DNA of 64,000 nucleotides. Origin: Burkholderiaceae bacterium (GTDB taxonomy: Bacteria > Pseudomonadota > Gammaproteobacteria > Burkholderiales > Burkholderiaceae_D). Position numbers and translations under genes: made by a program. Below, in pieces: positions 44,563 to 53,517 of the stretch. The first letter of the stretch is position 1; the number at the start of each line of letters is the position of its first letter. The notes under the pieces were generated by a model that was not told the DNA's origin, made no database searches, and saw only the letters and a list, made by a program, of their open reading frames with translations. The DNA lies in the NCBI GenBank assembly GCA_018882935.1, contig VERA01000002.1, forward strand, positions 23,084 through 87,083, given 5' to 3'.

Positions 44563-45192
44563 ATGAATGCGCACACCCAATCTTTTTCACTGCAAGGCAA
44601 GGCTGGCTCGCTTGAGTGCAAGCTTGATTTGCCAATGCAAGATGCGGTGCTTGGAATTGCACTGATTGCACATCCGCATCCGCTGTACGGCGGAAGTATG
44701 GATAACAAGGTAGTACAAACACTTGCCCGGGCCTTTGTCACGCTCGGCTATGCATGCGCTCGGATGAATTTTCGCGGCGTGGGCGAATCCGCGGGAACAC
44801 ATGACCATGGTATCGGCGAGACCGATGATATGGCGCTGCTCCATGCGCACATGACTAAAACGTACCCCGATGTACCAGTAGCAATGGCAGGGTTTTCATT
44901 TGGTACGTTTGTGCTTTCCAGGCTGCAGCAGCAATTAGCCGGGCAAGGTAAACCGTCTGAACGCTTGGTGTTAGTCGGTTGTGCTGCTGGCAAGTGGGCT
45001 ATGGCCCCGGTGCCTGCAAATACTTTACTGATCCACGGTGAGCTTGATGAAACCATACCGCTCAATGATGTATTTGAGTGGGCGCGCCCGCAAGATCTGC
45101 CGGTAGTAGTGATTCCTGGCGCCGATCATTTTTTTCATCGTAAACTTCACCACATCAAGCAACAAGTGATCGCTGCCTGGTCAGCGCAGTAG
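44563..45192 (+). CDS. Alpha/beta hydrolase (dienelactone-hydrolase-like)
   Basis: A 209-residue cytosolic hydrolase. The nucleophile elbow GFSFGTF (GxSxG), Asp in HGELDETIP and His in GADHFFHRKL complete the catalytic triad. AHPHPLYGGSMDNKVVQTLARAF and MNFRGVGESAGTHDHGIGETDD are typical of the group of small acyl or ester hydrolases annotated as alpha/beta hydrolase. Substrate unknown. It is downstream of the ferredoxin gene and upstream of dacC on the same strand. Confidence 0.88.
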   Translation: MNAHTQSFSLQGKAGSLECKLDLPMQDAVLGIALIAHPHPLYGGSMDNKVVQTLARAFVTLGYACARMNFRGVGESAGTHDHGIGETDDMALLHAHMTKTYPDVPVAMAGFSFGTFVLSRLQQQLAGQGKPSERLVLVGCAAGKWAMAPVPANTLLIHGELDETIPLNDVFEWARPQDLPVVVIPGADHFFHRKLHHIKQQVIAAWSAQ

Positions 45193-45288
45193 TACTAATC
45201 TCACTTACCACTGCGGGTGTTAGCCGCTCGAACCAGCCTCGGCGCTATAATCGGGGCCGTATCAATGGTGTGTCATCCTCTTCATTCA

Positions 45289-46437
45289 ATGAAAAATTTT
45301 CTGGTCGCTTGCGCTGCGTTGTGTCTGCTCATGAGCGCAAGTGCGCAATCGCTTGCGCCACCTGTCATTGCCGCACGCTCATGGCTGGTGATGGACGCCA
45401 GCAGCGGCCAACTACTCGCCGCGCACGAGCCTGACCTGCGTATTGAGCCAGCGTCGCTCACCAAACTAATGACGGCGTACTTGGCATTCTCTGCAGTGCG
45501 CGATAAGCGCCTTGACTTGCAGCAGACCGTGAATGTATCGGTGAATGCATGGAAAGTCGATGGAGATAGCTCGAAGATGTTCATCGAACCATCCTCACCT
45601 GTGCGAATACAAGATTTGTTGTACGGGCTGATTGTTCAATCGGGAAATGATGCAGCAGTCGCGCTGGCCGAGGCAGTGGCTGGCAGCGAGGCCGCATTTG
45701 TCGAGCAAATGAATCGGTCTGCGTTAGCGCTGGGTTTAAAACATACGCACTTCGCTAACCCGCACGGCCTGCCTCATCCGGAAAATTATGCGACCGCGCG
45801 CGATCTATCGGTGCTGGCGAATCGTCTGATTACTGACTTCCCCGAGCTCTATAAAATTTACTCTACCAAAAGCTTCACCTATAACAAGATCGCGCAGCCA
45901 AACCGGAACCGCTTGCTGTGGCTGGACCCGACTGTTGATGGGGTCAAGACGGGTCATACGCAAGCCGCTGGCTACTGCCTGATCGCATCAGCAAAGCGCG
46001 CGAACGGCGCGCACGGCGAACGGCGCATGCTGTCGGTGGTGCTTGGTACGAGCTCTGACTCGGTGCGTGCGCAAGAAAGTCAAAAACTACTCAATTGGGG
46101 CTTCCAGAATTTTGACACACACAAGGTATATGCCAAAGGCCAAGTGGTGCTAACGCCGACCGTGTGGAAATCGTCGATCAACGAGATCAAGCTTGGCTTT
46201 AATCACGATGTGTATATCACCGTGCCGCAGGGTAGTCGGCCCAAGATCACGACGCAGATCGAGCGGACCGATCCTTTGGTAGCACCGATTGCGCGCAACG
46301 CGCCCACTGGCACACTCAAGCTGCTGGCGGATGATCAGGTTATCAACAGCGTGCCACTACTAGCACTTGAATCTGCGCCGAGCGCAACCATAGTCGGGCG
46401 TACCATTGATACGGTGCGTTTGCTGTTACCCCATTAA
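45289..46437 (+). CDS. dacC: D-alanyl-D-alanine carboxypeptidase (PBP5/6 family)
   Basis: Trims the terminal D-Ala of murein pentapeptides. It encodes 382 residues from ATG 45289, giving the signal peptide MKNFLVACAALCLLMSASAQS; the longer frame adds 24 residues without a signal. Active-site motifs: SLTK (Ser56, Lys59), SGN in VQSGNDAAVALAEAV, and KTG in GVKTGHTQAAGYC. A beta-rich C-terminal domain follows (KVYAKGQVVLTPTVWKSS onward). In relatives a D-amino-acid transaminase gene often sits between dacC and the YbeD gene; it is absent here. Confidence 0.93.
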   Translation: MKNFLVACAALCLLMSASAQSLAPPVIAARSWLVMDASSGQLLAAHEPDLRIEPASLTKLMTAYLAFSAVRDKRLDLQQTVNVSVNAWKVDGDSSKMFIEPSSPVRIQDLLYGLIVQSGNDAAVALAEAVAGSEAAFVEQMNRSALALGLKHTHFANPHGLPHPENYATARDLSVLANRLITDFPELYKIYSTKSFTYNKIAQPNRNRLLWLDPTVDGVKTGHTQAAGYCLIASAKRANGAHGERRMLSVVLGTSSDSVRAQESQKLLNWGFQNFDTHKVYAKGQVVLTPTVWKSSINEIKLGFNHDVYITVPQGSRPKITTQIERTDPLVAPIARNAPTGTLKLLADDQVINSVPLLALESAPSATIVGRTIDTVRLLLPH

Positions 46438-46494
46438 CGCATTCGGTAAACCGCCTGTCGTGTTTCGATTCGCCCGGTTCATGAGCCAAACTGC

Positions 46495-46764
46495 ATGCCA
46501 CTACCCACAGACAGTCTGATCGAATACCCCAGTGATTTTCCGATCAAGATCATGGGCATCATGCAAGACACTTTTGCGCAGACCATGGTCGACGTAGTGC
46601 AACGCCATGACCCCGATTTCCACGCTGGCAAAATGAGCATGCGCCCCTCGTCCAAAGGGAATTATCTTGCACTCACCGTGACCGTGCGCGCTACGAGTCG
46701 CGAACAGCTGGATAACCTTTATCGCGAGCTGTCATCCCATGCGATGGTCAAGGTAGTGCTGTAG
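46495..46764 (+). CDS. YbeD/DUF493 family protein
   Basis: An 89-residue ACT-like small protein with [36 protein letters not shown] at the start and [38 protein letters not shown] at the end. The E. coli homologue YbeD is encoded beside lipB, as here, and its job is unclear; a role in lipoate metabolism is suggested by the conserved position. It lies 5 nt upstream of lipB. Confidence 0.92.
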   Translation: MPLPTDSLIEYPSDFPIKIMGIMQDTFAQTMVDVVQRHDPDFHAGKMSMRPSSKGNYLALTVTVRATSREQLDNLYRELSSHAMVKVVL

Positions 46765-46769
46765 CGCAC

Positions 46770-47405
46770 ATGCCGGAGCTGCTGATTCTGCGTCGCGGCA
46801 TTGAGCCTTATGAGCAGTGCTTTGCCGCCATGCGCGCCTTTACCGATACGCGCAACAGTCAGACCCAAGACCAGCTATGGCTGGTCGAGCATCCACCCGT
46901 ATTCACCCTGGGCTTGGGCGCTGACCCCGCTCACGTGATTAATGCGCACCACATTCCGGTGGTTCAAACCGACCGCGGCGGTGAAGTCACCTATCACGGC
47001 CCGGGCCAGGCCATTGCCTATCTGCTATTCGATCTGCGTCGCGATGGAAGGCGGCTGCTGCCGCGCGACTTTGTTTACCGTATCGAGCAGGCCGTGATCG
47101 ATACCCTCGCCACGTATAATTGTGCGGGCGAGCGTAAGGCCGGCGCTCCGGGTATTTACATCGCCGATGGTGACTGGCGCGGCGCCAAAGTGGCGGCCTT
47201 AGGATTGAAAATTCGCGCCAACGGCTGTACTTACCATGGCGTGTCGCTCAATGTTGCGATGGATCTGCAACCGTTCAACTGGATTAATCCCTGTGGCTAT
47301 GCCGGTCTGGCGACGATTGATCTGCAAACCCTGGGCGTGCGAGCCCGCCTGGACGAGGTGCAGGATCAACTTGCGCGCGCGCTTGAAAAAAACCTGAAGC
47401 TCTGA
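46770..47405 (+). CDS. lipB: Octanoyl-ACP:protein N-octanoyltransferase
   Basis: Transfers the octanoyl chain from acyl carrier protein to lipoyl domains. It encodes 211 residues: [45 protein letters not shown], the Lys in [20 protein letters not shown] and the acyl-accepting Cys in [14 protein letters not shown]. It is followed by lipA after 3 nt, so both steps of endogenous lipoate synthesis are co-expressed. Confidence 0.96.
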   Translation: MPELLILRRGIEPYEQCFAAMRAFTDTRNSQTQDQLWLVEHPPVFTLGLGADPAHVINAHHIPVVQTDRGGEVTYHGPGQAIAYLLFDLRRDGRRLLPRDFVYRIEQAVIDTLATYNCAGERKAGAPGIYIADGDWRGAKVAALGLKIRANGCTYHGVSLNVAMDLQPFNWINPCGYAGLATIDLQTLGVRARLDEVQDQLARALEKNLKL

Positions 47406-47408
47406 AAA

Positions 47409-48380
47409 ATGTCAGATTCCAGCGATACCCTAGATACGCGGTACGACCCCAACCAAAAGCAAAAAGGTGCGGGTAAAACTGCGCGCATCCCCATCAAGAT
47501 CGTCCCTGCCGAGAAGCTCGCCAAGCCGGACTGGATTCGGGTTAAAGCAGCTTCACCTACGACACGCTTTTACGAAATCAAAGATATTCTGCGCAAGAAC
47601 CAGTTGGTGACGGTGTGTGAAGAAGCCTCCTGCCCGAACATCGGGGAGTGCTTTGGTAAAGGCACTGCCACCTTCATGATCATGGGCGACAAATGCACTC
47701 GTCGCTGCCCGTTCTGCGATGTCGGGCACGGCCGTCCTGATCCGCTCGACCCGAACGAGCCAGAAAATCTGGCGCGCACCATTGCGGCGCTAAAGCTCTC
47801 TTATGTCGTCATCACGTCGGTAGATCGCGATGACTTGCGCGATGGCGGCGCCGCGCACTTTGTTGAGTGTATTCAGAAAGTACGCGCCCTTTCACCAGCG
47901 ACGCGAATCGAAATATTGACGCCTGATTTTCGTGGACGGATCGACCGGGCGCTCGATATTTTGCGCGCCGCGCCGCCGGACGTCATGAATCACAACCTCG
48001 AAACCGTGCCGCGCCTGTACCGCGAAGCGCGCCCCGGCTCCGATTATGCTTATTCGCTTGAACTGTTAAAACGATTTAAAGCGCTCTGCCCGGATGTACC
48101 TACCAAATCCGGGCTGATGGTGGGGCTAGGCGAAACTGATGATGAAATTCTTCAAGTCATGCGCGACCTTCGTGCGCACGACGTCGATATGCTGACGATA
48201 GGCCAGTACCTGATGCCGAGCGGCGACCATTTACCGGTACGTCGCTATGTGCATCCAGACACCTTCGCGCTATTCGAGCAAGAAGCCAGGAAAATGGGCT
48301 TCGTACATGCGGCTGTTGGCGCCATGGTGCGCAGCTCTTACCATGCTGATCAGCAAGCGCATCAAGCAGGCGTTGTTTGA
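47409..48380 (+). CDS. lipA: Lipoyl synthase
   Basis: Radical-SAM enzyme that inserts two sulfur atoms into octanoylated domains. It encodes 323 residues: the auxiliary-cluster cysteines in [24 protein letters not shown], then the radical-SAM triad in [10 protein letters not shown] (CxxxCxxC), [31 protein letters not shown] and the C-terminal RSSYHAD (Ser cluster ligand). It is the last gene of ybeD-lipB-lipA, and converges on the thioredoxin-like gene. Confidence 0.97.
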   Translation: MSDSSDTLDTRYDPNQKQKGAGKTARIPIKIVPAEKLAKPDWIRVKAASPTTRFYEIKDILRKNQLVTVCEEASCPNIGECFGKGTATFMIMGDKCTRRCPFCDVGHGRPDPLDPNEPENLARTIAALKLSYVVITSVDRDDLRDGGAAHFVECIQKVRALSPATRIEILTPDFRGRIDRALDILRAAPPDVMNHNLETVPRLYREARPGSDYAYSLELLKRFKALCPDVPTKSGLMVGLGETDDEILQVMRDLRAHDVDMLTIGQYLMPSGDHLPVRRYVHPDTFALFEQEARKMGFVHAAVGAMVRSSYHADQQAHQAGVV

Positions 48381-48422
48381 AGCAGCGACCGCAACAACGT
48401 CAGCGGCACCTTTGCAGCAGGT

Positions 48423-48950
48423 TTAAGCAGAGAGCGCTTTTTCGATAAGCTTATTCAACCCCGCCTCATCAGGAATTCCAACAAAGCGCTTCAAGATATT
48501 CCCGTTTTTATCGATCAGAAACGATGTCGGCGTGAGTTGCACATCACCGAAGGCTTTGGCATTGCTTCCATTGGTATCGAGGGCTACGGTGAATGGCAGC
48601 TGCCGGGTCTCGGTGTAGTTTTGCACATACTGCGGCGGATCGTAGCTCATGGCGACCGCGACCAATTCGAATCCCTGCTCGCGGTATTTATTGAAGGTGC
48701 CGACCATCTGCGGCATCTCGGCGATGCAGCTGCCACAACTGGTGGCCCAAAAATTGACCAGGACAACTTTGCCGCGCAGCGACTCGGTACTGAGCTGCTG
48801 ACCGTTGAGGGTGGTAAATGTGGCGACAGGCGCCGGCTCACGCTTGAGCAGCGATAGGGCCAGGAAAAGCACAACGCCCAAGATCGCCAGGATGGACATT
48901 GTCTGAATAATGGTCAGGCCAGCGATTCGGCGCGGGAAATGCTTGGACAT
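48423..48950 (-). CDS. TlpA/ResA-like thiol-disulfide protein
   Basis: A 175-residue membrane-anchored thioredoxin-like protein. An N-terminal anchor (TIIQTMSILAILGVVLFLALSLL) is followed by a periplasmic redoxin domain with active site TSCGSC (CxxC) in VNFWATSCGSCIAEMPQM and the cis-Pro loop LTPTSFLIDKNGNIL. Probably reduces disulfides in the periplasm, for example in cytochrome c maturation, but partners are not in the window. Confidence 0.9.
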   Translation of the reverse strand: MSKHFPRRIAGLTIIQTMSILAILGVVLFLALSLLKREPAPVATFTTLNGQQLSTESLRGKVVLVNFWATSCGSCIAEMPQMVGTFNKYREQGFELVAVAMSYDPPQYVQNYTETRQLPFTVALDTNGSNAKAFGDVQLTPTSFLIDKNGNILKRFVGIPDEAGLNKLIEKALSA

Positions 48951-49029
48951 AAATTTACCAGGGTGAATACGATAGTCAGGGATTATAGGCGCCCGGGCGG
49001 CTCAGACACGACTCGACCGGGCTGGCCTG

Positions 49030-49698
49030 TTACTTGGTGCTCGCTGGCGCCCGGCCATTTTCCGGCGAAGGCTTTGCTTTCAGCTCGAGTAATTCATCTT
49101 CGCTGATGTACTCAAACAGGGTAACCACTTTTCGAATGTTGGCAGCAGCATTACGTGCTACTTCACCGCCCAGCTTGGCTTCGCGCTGAGTGACGCGACC
49201 CATCAAGTAGACCACCCCGCGATCAGTGTGTATTTTAAATGCGCTGATGTACAAATCTTTGGTATCAATGATTGCGGCTTTGACTTTGCTGGTAATTAGC
49301 AAATCCGCAGAGCGGGCGCTGACAGAGGATACTGGCGCAACTTCAAGATCATTTTCAAGACGCTTGAGGTCACCGAGTGTTTTAATTTGGGCCTCGACCT
49401 CCGCCTTCATTTTTTCATCGGTCACCTCACCGGTGATCACCACCATACGGTTATAGCTGGTGATCGCAACGCGGCCTTTGTCACCCGTAATTTTGCTGGC
49501 GCGACCTTCGCCTTTGAGTTCTATGGTTTTGTCATCGGTTTGTACACCGATTGAGCGGCGATCAACAGCCGCCATTGACCCAACTGCGGTCGCGCCCACC
49601 ACCAAAGGCACACAGCCTTGCAAACTCGCGCACAACGCGGCGCCTAGTGCCAGCCCAAGTAGCGAGCGGCGGGCGTTAATCGGTAGCGCTGGATTCAT
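49030..49698 (-). CDS. BON-domain lipoprotein (DolP/YraP-like)
   Basis: A 222-residue outer-membrane lipoprotein from ATG 49698 (GGAGATG upstream); the longer frame adds 35 Arg-rich residues. The lipobox LCASLQGC marks the lipidated Cys. Two BON domains follow ([28 protein letters not shown] and [28 protein letters not shown]). E. coli DolP supports outer-membrane integrity at the division site. The start overlaps the diaA-like stop by 4 nt, matching the diaA-dolP pair of E. coli. Confidence 0.9.
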   Translation of the reverse strand: MNPALPINARRSLLGLALGAALCASLQGCVPLVVGATAVGSMAAVDRRSIGVQTDDKTIELKGEGRASKITGDKGRVAITSYNRMVVITGEVTDEKMKAEVEAQIKTLGDLKRLENDLEVAPVSSVSARSADLLITSKVKAAIIDTKDLYISAFKIHTDRGVVYLMGRVTQREAKLGGEVARNAAANIRKVVTLFEYISEDELLELKAKPSPENGRAPASTK

Positions 49699-50294
49699 TC
49701 GGCATCTCCTCCAAAAAGTGCGACATCTATACCGTCGCAAAGACAGTGAATTGTTAATAGGTGTATTTCTTGAATACGCGACACGCGCTGATGTGGCACA
49801 CAAATATGGACATCCATCTCCGAGAGGATACTCGATAGCGCACCACCACCATTCCCGGTCAGCGCCACGATACGCATATCACGCTCTTGCGCGGCCTCGA
49901 CCGCTGCCACCACGTTGCCTGATTGCCCGGAGGTGGTAATCGCTAACAATACATCGCCAGCCTGCCCAAGTGCCTGCACCTGCTTGGCGAAAATTTCGTG
50001 ATACCCGTAGTCGTTACCAATCGCCGTCAGAACCGAGGTGTCAGTAGATAATGCTATCGCTGGCAGTGGCAGGCGCTCACGCTCGAATCGCCCTACCAGC
50101 TTGGCTGCAAAGTGCTGGCTATCTGCGGCCGAGCCGCCATTACCGCATGCGAGGATACGATTGCCATTGGCAAGCGCCGCAAACATCAGATCGATTGCAT
50201 CGGCAATTGGCTGTGCCAGCGTAGCTGCAGCCTGACTGTTCAGCTCGGCGCTCTCATGAAATTGCTCGAGTATCCGTTCCTTGCGCATAGCCAT
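49695..50294 (-). CDS. SIS-domain protein, DiaA/GmhA-like
   Basis: A 199-residue sugar-isomerase-fold protein: [66 protein letters not shown], and [24 protein letters not shown]. The group includes GmhA (sedoheptulose-7-phosphate isomerase) and DiaA, which binds DnaA and helps initiate replication. The rsmI-yraN-this-dolP order is that of E. coli diaA, so I favour DiaA-like, though many databases call it phosphoheptose isomerase. Confidence 0.85.
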   Translation of the reverse strand: MAMRKERILEQFHESAELNSQAAATLAQPIADAIDLMFAALANGNRILACGNGGSAADSQHFAAKLVGRFERERLPLPAIALSTDTSVLTAIGNDYGYHEIFAKQVQALGQAGDVLLAITTSGQSGNVVAAVEAAQERDMRIVALTGNGGGALSSILSEMDVHICVPHQRVSRIQEIHLLTIHCLCDGIDVALFGGDAE

Positions 50295-50368
50295 GATTAT
50301 AAAGCCGCGCTCGATTCAAGGTGACCCGCAATCTCCAAATTCAGCGACACTGCGCGGCACACTTCATG

Positions 50369-50716
50369 TCAGGCACTGAGGATGTGGCGCAACCAGGTCA
50401 GGGAAGTGCCGTCGATGCATACTGCGTCAAAGCGACATGCGGGCAAGCTGGCGAAGCGCTGCAGAAACACTTGTGCAGAATGCCATAGCCGCGCCTGTTT
50501 GGTGGCGGTGATACTAGCGGCTGCACCACCGAATCGCTGGTCCTTGCGCTGCCTGACCTCGACAAACACCAAGGTCGATGCCTCGCGCATGATGAGATCT
50601 ATCTCGCCACGCCGACTTCGGAAGTTTCGTTTGATCAATACCAAGCCCTGCGACTGTAAATAGGCTAGCGCGCGGTCTTCCGCCTGCCGCCCTGATTCAG
50701 TGGTGTTTTGCTTCAT
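50369..50716 (-). CDS. YraN/UPF0102 family endonuclease-like protein
   Basis: A 115-residue protein from ATG 50716; the longer frame overlaps the divergent rsmI start region. It shows the restriction-nuclease-like fold pattern GRQAEDRALAYLQSQGLVLIKRNFRSRRGEIDLIMREASTLVFVEVRQRKDQRFGG, where EIDLI and VEVRQR are the usual acidic/basic motif. Function in vivo is unresolved. It is divergent to rsmI with an 80-base gap. Confidence 0.88.
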   Translation of the reverse strand: MKQNTTESGRQAEDRALAYLQSQGLVLIKRNFRSRRGEIDLIMREASTLVFVEVRQRKDQRFGGAAASITATKQARLWHSAQVFLQRFASLPACRFDAVCIDGTSLTWLRHILSA

Positions 50717-50796
50717 CGAGTGGTTAGCGTGTTTTGTACAATACCGCTGGCGTTGCCCTGCGGCTTGGTAGTGCAGCGAATTCTTCTTGGTCAATC

Positions 50797-51720
50797 ATGA
50801 CATCACCTCTCTCGCCGTACCTCGTCACGTTGCTGAAGTCGCTCGCCGAAGACGCAGCCGCGCAGCGTTTTCCGGCGGGCGCATTGTATGTGCTAGCCAC
50901 TCCGATCGGGAATCTGGTTGATATCAGTATTCGGGCGCTCGGCGTACTTGAACAGGTCGATGCAATTGCTTGCGAGGATACGCGTCACACCGGGCAGCTG
51001 ATCAAGCGCTATGGTTTTTCCAAGCCATTGATTTCAACGCATCAGCATAATGAAGCTGCAGCAGCACAAAAAATTATCGAGCGCCTGCGTAACGGCGATC
51101 GTATTGCGCTGGTATCGGATGCGGGCACCCCGGCTATCTCCGACCCTGGTGCGCGCGTGGTCGACGCGGTACTTACCCAAGGCCTGACCGTGGTACCGAT
51201 TGCCGGGCCATCGGCTGCAGTGGTAGCGCTATCGGCCAGTGGCTTGAGCGGGGAAGGCTTTCAGTTCGTCGGCTTTCTACCAACCAAACAGGCGCAACGT
51301 GATTCAGCGCTGCAGGCACTGAAGGAATCAACCGCGTTATTGGTGTTTTACGAGGCGCCGCATCGAGTGCTTGATACGGTTACCGCCATGCGCGAGGCCT
51401 TTGGTCATCAGCGCCGCATTGTGATCGCACGCGAACTTTCAAAACTGTTCGAACAAATTCATCGCTGCAGTTTATCTGAGGCACCTGCATGGCTCGCTGC
51501 AGACACTGATCGACAGCGCGGGGAATTCGTACTTCTGATTGAGGGCGCGAATCGAGGCGGGAAGGAGGACGAGCAATTCAATGAGGCGCGTCGACTACTG
51601 ACGCTGCTGCTGGAAGAGTGTTCAGTGAGTCAGGCGGCGGCGCTGGCCGCGAAAATTACCGGACTTAAAAAAAACAAGCTGTATGCAATGGCACTGGAAA
51701 TAGCTGATCAGCGTTCCTGA
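50797..51720 (+). CDS. rsmI: 16S rRNA 2'-O-ribose C1402 methyltransferase
   Basis: Methylates the ribose of C1402 in 16S rRNA. It encodes 307 residues from ATG 50797, with the tetrapyrrole-methylase-like motifs LYVLATPIGNLVDISIRAL, CEDTRHTGQLIKRYG, RIALVSDAGTPAISDPGARVV, PIAGPSAAVVALSASGL and FYEAPHRVLDT. Its end overlaps the end of rlpA by 13 bases on the other strand. It diverges from yraN, as in many proteobacteria. Confidence 0.95.
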   Translation: MTSPLSPYLVTLLKSLAEDAAAQRFPAGALYVLATPIGNLVDISIRALGVLEQVDAIACEDTRHTGQLIKRYGFSKPLISTHQHNEAAAAQKIIERLRNGDRIALVSDAGTPAISDPGARVVDAVLTQGLTVVPIAGPSAAVVALSASGLSGEGFQFVGFLPTKQAQRDSALQALKESTALLVFYEAPHRVLDTVTAMREAFGHQRRIVIARELSKLFEQIHRCSLSEAPAWLAADTDRQRGEFVLLIEGANRGGKEDEQFNEARRLLTLLLEECSVSQAAALAAKITGLKKNKLYAMALEIADQRS

Positions 51721-52394
51721 CTTTGCAACGGCAAGGCGCGCTTGGCCGCCTGCAACCGCGCAATTTCATCAGGCAATAAGCGCTCGACCTCCAGCTCTGC
51801 ACTACCGCCGCGCACCATATCCAGCTTGAGTGCTGCGGCATAAGAGAGATCGATAATGCGCGATGCGATAAACGGGCCGCGATCATTGATCCTGACAATC
51901 ACTTGCCTGCCATTGCGCAAATGAGTGACTCGGGCATAGGAAGGAATCGGCAATATCGGGTGCGCAGCGCTCATCGCGAACATGTCATACGGTTCACCTG
52001 AAGCGGTTTTACGGCCATGGTATTTGCGACCATACCAGCTACCGACACCACGTTGCACATACGGTCGTGCATCAGTAATTGGCACAAAGGTCTGATCCAT
52101 CACCGTGTAGGGCTTGCTCGGCCCGCGCAGATAAGGCTCGACCTTGGGATCGGCATCGGGTGTGTTGAGCAAGCCCGGCGGCACGCGATCGGGTGGGCCA
52201 TCGTCCTGGTAATAGGCACCCGCACGCTTGGCGTTAGATGACGAACCCGCACCGGAAGAAGTGGTAGCGGCTTGCTCGCGCGCGCGACCCTCGTCGCGTT
52301 CAGGAACTGACACCGTACTACAGGCAGACACAGCCACTGCAAGCACAAGCAAACCGGCTCGGCAGATTAACGATGCACTCAATGCAAAATCCAT
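51708..52394 (-). CDS. rlpA: Septal-ring lytic transglycosylase RlpA-like lipoprotein
   Basis: A 228-residue lipoprotein with the lipobox region VLAVAVSAC. After a Ser/Ala-rich linker the double-psi beta-barrel domain is clear: GVGSWYGRKYHGRKTASGEPYDMFAMSAAHPILPIPSYARVTHLRNGRQVIVRINDRGPF, with the catalytic-type Asp in the last block. The C-terminal SPOR domain of E. coli RlpA is absent, so it probably lacks SPOR-based septal targeting. It follows rodA by one base on the minus strand. Confidence 0.92.
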   Translation of the reverse strand: MDFALSASLICRAGLLVLAVAVSACSTVSVPERDEGRAREQAATTSSGAGSSSNAKRAGAYYQDDGPPDRVPPGLLNTPDADPKVEPYLRGPSKPYTVMDQTFVPITDARPYVQRGVGSWYGRKYHGRKTASGEPYDMFAMSAAHPILPIPSYARVTHLRNGRQVIVRINDRGPFIASRIIDLSYAAALKLDMVRGGSAELEVERLLPDEIARLQAAKRALPLQSQER

Positions 52395-52395
52395 C

Positions 52396-53517
52396 TCACG
52401 TCTGAACCAGCTTGCGATGGCGCTGAATGCTCATCAAGGTGCCGATCGCCAGCGATAACGTCATGAACGCTGTACCGCCATAGCTCATGAACGGTAGCGG
52501 TACACCCACTACCGGCAAAATGCCACTCACCATACCCATGTTGACAAACGCATAGACGAACACCGACAAGGTAATCGCGCCGGCCAACAGTCTTGAGAAC
52601 AAGGTCGGTGCATTAGCGGCGATCAGCAAGCCACGCCCTATCAACATCAGGTACAGAACGAGCAGTACCGCGTTACCAAGTAATCCGAATTCTTCCGAGA
52701 ACACTGCAAAAATAAAATCGGTGGTTCGCTCTGGAATAAATTCAAGATGCGCCTGTGAGCCATTCAACCAACCCTTGCCGATCAAGCCGCCTGAGCCAAT
52801 GGCAATCGTTGATTGAATAATATGAAAGCCTTTACCCAGCGGGTCTGAGGTTGGATCGATCAGCGTTAGCACACGCCCACGCTGATAATCATGCAGCATC
52901 GACCACACCAACGGCAAACTGGACAGGCCCGCGATAATCATACCGATGATCAAGCGCCACGACAGCCCGGCTAAAAAGATGACAAAAAATCCGGATGAAA
53001 CCACTAGCATTGCTGTGCCAAGGTCGGGCTGGCGCAAAATCAAACCGACCGGAGCAAGCACCAACAAGCCCGCCACAATAAAGTCGCGCCAACGAATCAT
53101 GCCCTCACGCTTCTGAAAGTACCACGCCAGCATCAGCGGCAGAGCGAGCTTCATGATCTCGGAAGGCTGAATAATGACGCCGACGTTCAGCCATCGACGT
53201 GCGCCATTTTTTACCAAGCCGAACATCGCTACTCCGATCAATAGCCCGAGCCCGATCAGATAAATAGGTAGCGCAAAGCGCATCAGTTTTTGCGGCGGTA
53301 TCGCGGCAGCAACCCACATCACCATGATGCCGACCGCGATGTTGCGCACATGACCTTCGAAGCGTCCGGGAAAATCCAATCCTGCGGATGACACTGCAAG
53401 ACAGCCCAGCAACATGATCAGGCCGACAATAATCGCGAGTGAGCGATCAAAAATCAGCAATCGGCGCTTGACCGATTCGATGATCACACCGCGTGCGTTC
53501 TCGGCGTAAGACAGCAT
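52396..53517 (-). CDS. rodA: Rod-shape SEDS glycosyltransferase RodA
   Basis: Polymerises lipid II in elongation together with PBP2. A 373-residue protein with about ten membrane segments, starting LLIFDRSLAIIVGLIMLLG. SEDS marks: the extracellular GARRWLNVGVIIQPSEIMKLALPLMLAWYF, RQPDLGTAMLVVSSGFFVIF, TDFIFAVFSEEFGLLGNA and VGVPLPFMSYGGTAF. Its ATG overlaps the mrdA stop by one base (TGATG). Confidence 0.96.
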   Translation of the reverse strand: MLSYAENARGVIIESVKRRLLIFDRSLAIIVGLIMLLGCLAVSSAGLDFPGRFEGHVRNIAVGIMVMWVAAAIPPQKLMRFALPIYLIGLGLLIGVAMFGLVKNGARRWLNVGVIIQPSEIMKLALPLMLAWYFQKREGMIRWRDFIVAGLLVLAPVGLILRQPDLGTAMLVVSSGFFVIFLAGLSWRLIIGMIIAGLSSLPLVWSMLHDYQRGRVLTLIDPTSDPLGKGFHIIQSTIAIGSGGLIGKGWLNGSQAHLEFIPERTTDFIFAVFSEEFGLLGNAVLLVLYLMLIGRGLLIAANAPTLFSRLLAGAITLSVFVYAFVNMGMVSGILPVVGVPLPFMSYGGTAFMTLSLAIGTLMSIQRHRKLVQT

